From: Syntrophobacterales bacterium
GTDB lineage: Bacteria; Desulfobacterota; Syntrophorhabdia; Syntrophorhabdales; WCHB1-27
Reading direction: 5' to 3'
Length of the DNA: 9,182 bases
Assembly: GCA_017881765.1 (NCBI GenBank)
Contig: JADGQN010000169.1
Coordinates: 1 to 9,182, forward strand
The position numbers and the translations under genes are program-made. Each line of letters begins with the position of its first letter. Within the stretch, counting starts at the first letter, position 1. The notes beneath the pieces were generated by a model that saw nothing but the letters and a program-made list of their open reading frames with translations, had not been told where the DNA came from and did no database searches. This document shows positions 5,825-9,182 of this stretch, piece by piece.

Positions 5825-7423
5825 CTACTCCTTCACCGACGGATTTTCGCGCACCACTTCGCGGGCTGCTTTATCCTCGCGCAGCCGCGAGAAAACGGGC
5901 TGTCTCATGATGCCCTCATCGGTCCAGCCGTGGAAAATAGCTTCACAGACCAGCTCCGGTTTTACCCATGTCACCGGCGTATTGGTTTCAGGCTCTACTT
6001 CAAAAGGGCACTCCTTCCGGATCAGGGGGTCCAATTTTTCGCGGATTTCGCTTCGAATCTTAGCGCTGAATCCACTTCCTACGTGACCGATGAAAATCAA
6101 CTCGTCGCCTTTGAACACGCCTAAGACAAGGGCGCCTAAATGCTTTCTGCTCCCCTTGGGCTCCGTAAATCCTGCGATCACGCCCTCCTGCGCGAGCTGC
6201 GTCTTCACCTTGAGCCATTGTCGGCTCCGCCTGCCGACCAGGTATGCACTTTGGGAATGTTTGGCAATGATCCCCTCAAGCCCTTTTTCCTTAACGACGT
6301 TGAAAAACGAGACGCCCTCTTTCTCTATGTGACCGCTGAATCTTATTTTCGGGACAGACGGGAGAATTCTTTTAAGGAGCTCTTTTCTCCTCAGCAGGGG
6401 CAGGCTCGTCAGATCATGTCCCTCGAAGTACAGGAGATCAAAGACGTAGTAGAGCAGATGACCTTTTCTGGATTTCTGGTAATCCTGCAGCATCTGAAAA
6501 TCAGACTGCCCCTGGTCGTCCACAACAACTATTTCGCCGTCCAGAACAGCCTCAAATCTGAATTCCCGCAGCGCGTCCGCAATAGGAGCAAACTTTTGGT
6601 TCAATGAAATCAGGTTTCGGGAATGAAGCGAAACGTTTCCGTCCCGGATTTCGGCAACGGCTCGGTACCCGTCCCATTTCACCTCAAAAATCCAATCTAC
6701 ACGATCAAACGGTTCTTTGATTAAAGTCGCGAGCATCGGTTTTATGCCATGCGGCATCGGTTTAAGCGGCGCATCCTTCAGGTCTTCGCCTTCCATCGCT
6801 TCCCTAACACGGATCTGGTTCAATTTCTTTTGCCGGAAAGATGTCTTTGGATTGGCTTCGGAAATATCCTCCAGAGTCTTGTTAGACACGACGGAACGGT
6901 TCTTCTTAAGAACGTCCTCCGCGGTTGCATATGCATCCTTCTTCTTCAGGAGCAGCCACGACTTCTCGTCCTTCCGAGTTTTTACCAGCGCGAATTGACC
7001 CTTCAGCTTTTCCCCATCCAGGATAAACTTCATATCCCCTTTTCGTAATCCGTCCAGAAGAAGTCTCTCGCTCTCTTTTCCATCTCCGTCGGAAGGGTGA
7101 TGATAAAAACCCCTGTCCCAGATGATAACGCCTCCCGCGCCGTAATTGTGCTCCGGGATAACGCCTTCGAAATCTTTGTAATCGAGCGGATGATCTTCGA
7201 CCATAACGGCCAGCCTTTTTAAGGAAGGATCAAGCGAGGGTCCTTTCGGGACAGCCCAGCTCTTAAGCACTCCTTCCAACTCTAGCCTGAGGTCATAATG
7301 AAGGGCCCGGGCTGCGTGCTTATGAATTACAAAAATGAGCTCTTTCCCCTTACGGCGAAGGCCTGGTTTCGGTTCAGGTGTTTTCTCGAATATACGTTTG
7401 GATGCGTAGTCCTTTAATCCCAT
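5825..7423 (-). CDS. ligD: ATP-dependent DNA ligase with N-terminal 3'-phosphoesterase domain (LigD PE-LIG)
   Basis: This 532-residue enzyme trims and seals broken DNA ends in non-homologous end joining. Residues about 1-155 are the 3'-phosphoesterase domain, with His36, His42, Asp44, Arg46 (KHAARALHYDLRLE) and His78 (VEDHPLDY) matching the metal and catalytic residues known for Pseudomonas LigD. From about 215 comes the ligase: EVKWDGYR with the AMP-accepting Lys249, LDGEIVV (294-300), EGIIAK (383-388) and WLKVK (403-407), then an OB-fold to the end. The polymerase domain of typical LigD is absent and is encoded by the separate gene upstream. The start at 7423 has no good ribosome site, but the protein begins where family members do. 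The stop lies 4 bases before the DUF72 start. It should work with Ku bound to DNA ends. Confidence 0.93.
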   Translation of the reverse strand: MGLKDYASKRIFEKTPEPKPGLRRKGKELIFVIHKHAARALHYDLRLELEGVLKSWAVPKGPSLDPSLKRLAVMVEDHPLDYKDFEGVIPEHNYGAGGVIIWDRGFYHHPSDGDGKESERLLLDGLRKGDMKFILDGEKLKGQFALVKTRKDEKSWLLLKKKDAYATAEDVLKKNRSVVSNKTLEDISEANPKTSFRQKKLNQIRVREAMEGEDLKDAPLKPMPHGIKPMLATLIKEPFDRVDWIFEVKWDGYRAVAEIRDGNVSLHSRNLISLNQKFAPIADALREFRFEAVLDGEIVVVDDQGQSDFQMLQDYQKSRKGHLLYYVFDLLYFEGHDLTSLPLLRRKELLKRILPSVPKIRFSGHIEKEGVSFFNVVKEKGLEGIIAKHSQSAYLVGRRSRQWLKVKTQLAQEGVIAGFTEPKGSRKHLGALVLGVFKGDELIFIGHVGSGFSAKIRSEIREKLDPLIRKECPFEVEPETNTPVTWVKPELVCEAIFHGWTDEGIMRQPVFSRLREDKAAREVVRENPSVKE

Positions 7424-7464
7424 ACCCAGTCCATGTTGCTAATACGGTCATTAGTAAAGCCACA

Positions 7465-7555
7465 TACATCACCCTCCCCTTCATCCCCTCCCCTCAAGGG
7501 CGGGGAAATATTACAACCCTCTCCCCTGGAGGGAGAGGGCCAGGGTGAGGGGGCC
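7465..7555. repeat. REP-like palindromic intergenic element (two hairpins, head to head)
   Basis: In the gap between polymerase and ligase genes are two GC-rich hairpin units in opposite orientation. The right one has a perfect 9-bp stem, CCCTCTCCC (7517-7525) and GGGAGAGGG (7531-7539), around 5 bases. The left one is built on CCCCTCAAGGGCGGGG (7491-7506). TCACCCT (7469-7475) pairs with AGGGTGA (7542-7548), closing the whole into a branched structure. Units reading CTCACCCTGGCCCTCTCCC are a familiar dispersed intergenic repeat type in proteobacterial genomes. It may influence the mRNA level of the ligase and DUF72 genes relative to Ku and polymerase. Confidence 0.7.
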
Positions 7556-7574
7556 TTACTTATGAAAGTCCATG

Positions 7575-8480
7575 TCATAGATAAGGCAGCTTCTGTTTTT
7601 TTACGATCACCTCTTGAAACAGGTCACCTTTCTTTTCGGCCCTGCTCACGGCTTCCGAATGGATGACCTGCAGCTTTTCCGGATCGCCCCGGCCGGCTAA
7701 ATTCTCCAGTTCTTTCCATGCAAGCGGAAACGAAACGATTGGTTTTTCCCGGGCCCGCAGGGAATAAACGCAGACCATCGTCTTTGAGGAGTCGTTCTGG
7801 GACCAATTGATAAAGACCTTTCCTTTTCGCTGCTCCTTTGCCATTTTCGCGGTCACCAGGTCCGGATAGTTGCGCTGCAGCACTTCCGCCACAGCTTTCG
7901 AAAACTTCTTGGTCTCCTCAAAGGTCGTCTCTTTGCGGTTCAGGGGGACATAGACATGGAGCCCCTTCTTTCCCGAGGTTTTTACATAGCTTGCAAGCGG
8001 CAACGGGGAAAGCAGGTCCCGAAGGATCAACGCTACCCGGGCACAATCGAGCACGCCGGCTTTGTCGCCGGGGTCCAGATCGAAGACCATAGAATCGGGC
8101 GTCTCGGGGGAATCGGCCCTGGCCAGAGGCACGTGCAGCTCAAGAGACGCAAGGTTCTCTACCCATATCAGCGTGTTCAGGTCGTTGACAAGGCAAACCG
8201 TCATCCGCTCCCCGCCATCGTGGGGAATCTCCGCTGTAGTCACCCAGGACGGACGATGAGCAGGACAGCGCTTCTCGAAAAAAAAATCCTTTTCCACTCC
8301 CTCAGGATAACGCTTTAAAGTCAGCGCCCGGTCTTTCAAATGGGGCAGGATGAACGTGGAAATCCGGCGGTAGTATTCGAGGACATGGGCCTTCGTGAAA
8401 CCATAGGATGGATAGAGGTCCTTTTCCAGGTTCGACAAGGAGAGTCTTCTCCCTGCGACCTCCGCGACTTTCCTGTTCAC
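7575..8480 (-). CDS. ligD-pol: Stand-alone LigD-type DNA polymerase/primase of end joining (POL)
   Basis: This 301-residue protein is a complete archaeo-eukaryotic-primase-type polymerase of the LigD family, which fills gaps and adds nucleotides, often ribonucleotides, at ends held by Ku. It opens with GRRLSLSNLEKDLYP (10-24), then LKRYPEGVEKDFFFEK (55-70). The metal-binding pair is in FDLDPG (Asp134, Asp136), and SGKKGLHVYVPL is at 169-180. The third carboxylate, normally Asp in a D-W/Y-x-Q-N motif 88 residues on, is here Asn225 (INWSQN), which could weaken or abolish catalysis. The codon is aat, one transition from gat. The start is a GTG at 8480 that overlaps the Ku stop as GTGA; AAGGTG lies some 11 bases upstream. 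The domain ends naturally, so this is not a truncated fusion. The ligase gene follows after 151 bases. Confidence 0.9.
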   Translation of the reverse strand: MNRKVAEVAGRRLSLSNLEKDLYPSYGFTKAHVLEYYRRISTFILPHLKDRALTLKRYPEGVEKDFFFEKRCPAHRPSWVTTAEIPHDGGERMTVCLVNDLNTLIWVENLASLELHVPLARADSPETPDSMVFDLDPGDKAGVLDCARVALILRDLLSPLPLASYVKTSGKKGLHVYVPLNRKETTFEETKKFSKAVAEVLQRNYPDLVTAKMAKEQRKGKVFINWSQNDSSKTMVCVYSLRAREKPIVSFPLAWKELENLAGRGDPEKLQVIHSEAVSRAEKKGDLFQEVIVKKQKLPYL

Positions 8481-9182
8481 CGGTTCTTTTTCACCTTGCG
8501 CATGCTCTCCTGCAGCACTGCGACCAGGTCGGGCGGACCTTCTCCCTCTTCTGCCTCTATTTCAGGAGCCTCCACGGCAGCTTTTCCTTTCACTTTCTTC
8601 TCCAGAAGTTTTATGAGCTTTTTCCTCCGTTGGTCCGCATATTTATCCGGATTGAAGTCGGCGGTCATTTTCTTGATGATTTTTTTCATGCGGCTTGTCT
8701 CCGTGGATCCTACTTTTGCTTCCTTAGGCACGATGTTCTCATCGGAAAGTATCTCTTCGCTGTAATGAAGCGTGATCACGGACAGCGCTCCCTCTGTGCT
8801 TTTGATTGCCACGAGATATTCCCTTTCTCCCAGCACGAATTTTGCGAGCCCCGCTCTATTTGTCCGGCGCATAACTTCGGCCAGCAGCGTGTATGCTTTT
8901 TCGCCCCCTCTCGAAGGAACGAGATAATACGGGTGATCATAGTAGATCGCATCCACGTCTTTCATATCGATGAACTCGACGATCTCGATGGTGCGGCTCC
9001 GTTCGGGCGTCACGGATTCCAGTTCCTCATCCGTTATCACGATGTATTTATCGGGTGTGATTTCGTATCCCCTGATAATCTCATCCGGAGGAACGAGCGT
9101 TTCTTCTTTTGGACAAAACATCCTTCTTGAGAGTGGGGAATAATCTTTGCTGTGGAGCATGCGAAAAGAAACCCGACCGGGC
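8477..9182 (-). CDS. ku: Bacterial Ku DNA end-binding protein (5' end beyond the window)
   Basis: Ku forms a homodimeric ring that threads onto double-strand break ends and recruits LigD. The frame stays open to the right edge, where it reads PGRVSFRMLHSKDYSPLS, the usual segment some 30-40 residues into bacterial Ku. The first in-window ATG at 9160 is therefore internal, not the start. Visible are 234 residues: the IIRGYEITPDKYIVITDEEL segment, the beta-barrel core with IEIVEFIDMKDVDAIYYDHPYYL, the stretch LLAEVMRRTNRAGLAKFVLGE, and a lysine-rich, then acidic, C-terminal tail (after about 175 visible residues) that in other Ku proteins helps contact LigD. It ends with a basic MRKVKKNR. The stop TGA overlaps the GTG start of the polymerase, so the two are translationally coupled. 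It is the first gene of the operon visible here; its promoter lies outside. Confidence 0.93.
   Translation of the reverse strand, partial: PGRVSFRMLHSKDYSPLSRRMFCPKEETLVPPDEIIRGYEITPDKYIVITDEELESVTPERSRTIEIVEFIDMKDVDAIYYDHPYYLVPSRGGEKAYTLLAEVMRRTNRAGLAKFVLGEREYLVAIKSTEGALSVITLHYSEEILSDENIVPKEAKVGSTETSRMKKIIKKMTADFNPDKYADQRRKKLIKLLEKKVKGKAAVEAPEIEAEEGEGPPDLVAVLQESMRKVKKNR

Noticed and set aside
7465..7555. Palindromic repeats as a CRISPR array or insertion-sequence end
   Set aside because: There are only two diverged hairpin units in opposite orientation, with no regular spacers, no transposase and no target duplication.
8408..9130. A 240-codon plus-strand frame antisense to Ku and the polymerase start
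   Set aside because: It is rich in Phe, Cys and Arg with no domain, and the minus strand clearly encodes Ku here.
8477..9160. ATG at 9160 as the start of Ku
   Set aside because: The frame stays open to the window edge and the residues before this Met (PGRVSFR) match the Ku family, so the start is beyond the window.

Overview
The window suggests a Gram-negative bacterium with medium-high GC. Tat-type and Sec-type export signals, a periplasmic molybdenum hydroxylase with a c-type cytochrome, and strong AGGAGG ribosome sites all fit this. A Desulfobacterota / Syntrophorhabdus-like source is my guess from the style of the proteins, not something the sequence proves. There are no rRNA or tRNA genes, CRISPR arrays, transposases or phage genes. 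I see no wholly new system; the points of interest are sequence anomalies inside recognisable gene sets.

Left part (1-1373): the first 25 codons of an inositol-3-phosphate synthase run leftward off the window. They diverge from a complete class 1 fructose-1,6-bisphosphatase gene (305-1294, +). The 229-base gap holds a plausible promoter for each direction. The leftward promoter would start transcription exactly on the ATG, giving a leaderless message. The rightward one has an inverted repeat over its -35 box. Both enzymes act on sugar phosphates: gluconeogenesis yields the glucose-6-phosphate from which inositol phosphate is made. A perfect 11-bp hairpin lies between the FBPase and the convergent operon.

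Middle part (1425-4696, - strand): a three-gene operon for an isoquinoline-1-oxidoreductase-type molybdenum hydroxylase. It is read as small [2Fe-2S] subunit, large molybdopterin subunit with Tat signal, then a dihaem c-type cytochrome. Electrons should pass from the Mo centre through two [2Fe-2S] clusters to haem c. The small-subunit gene carries a one-base deletion inside its first cysteine motif, so it is either broken or misread. Upstream (4697-5085) is a 389-base gap with a run of nine G (minus strand) and, on the plus strand, a 46-codon relic of a histidine-kinase C-terminus.

Right part (5086-9182, - strand): a bacterial non-homologous end-joining operon. It is read as Ku (5' end outside the window), a stand-alone LigD-type polymerase/primase, a LigD-type phosphoesterase-ligase, and a DUF72 (YecE-like) protein. 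The LigD activities, fused in many bacteria, are split over two genes. A REP-like hairpin element lies between the two. The polymerase has Asn where the third metal-binding Asp is expected. The DUF72 gene starts 4 bases after the ligase stop, so it is very probably co-translated with the repair genes.
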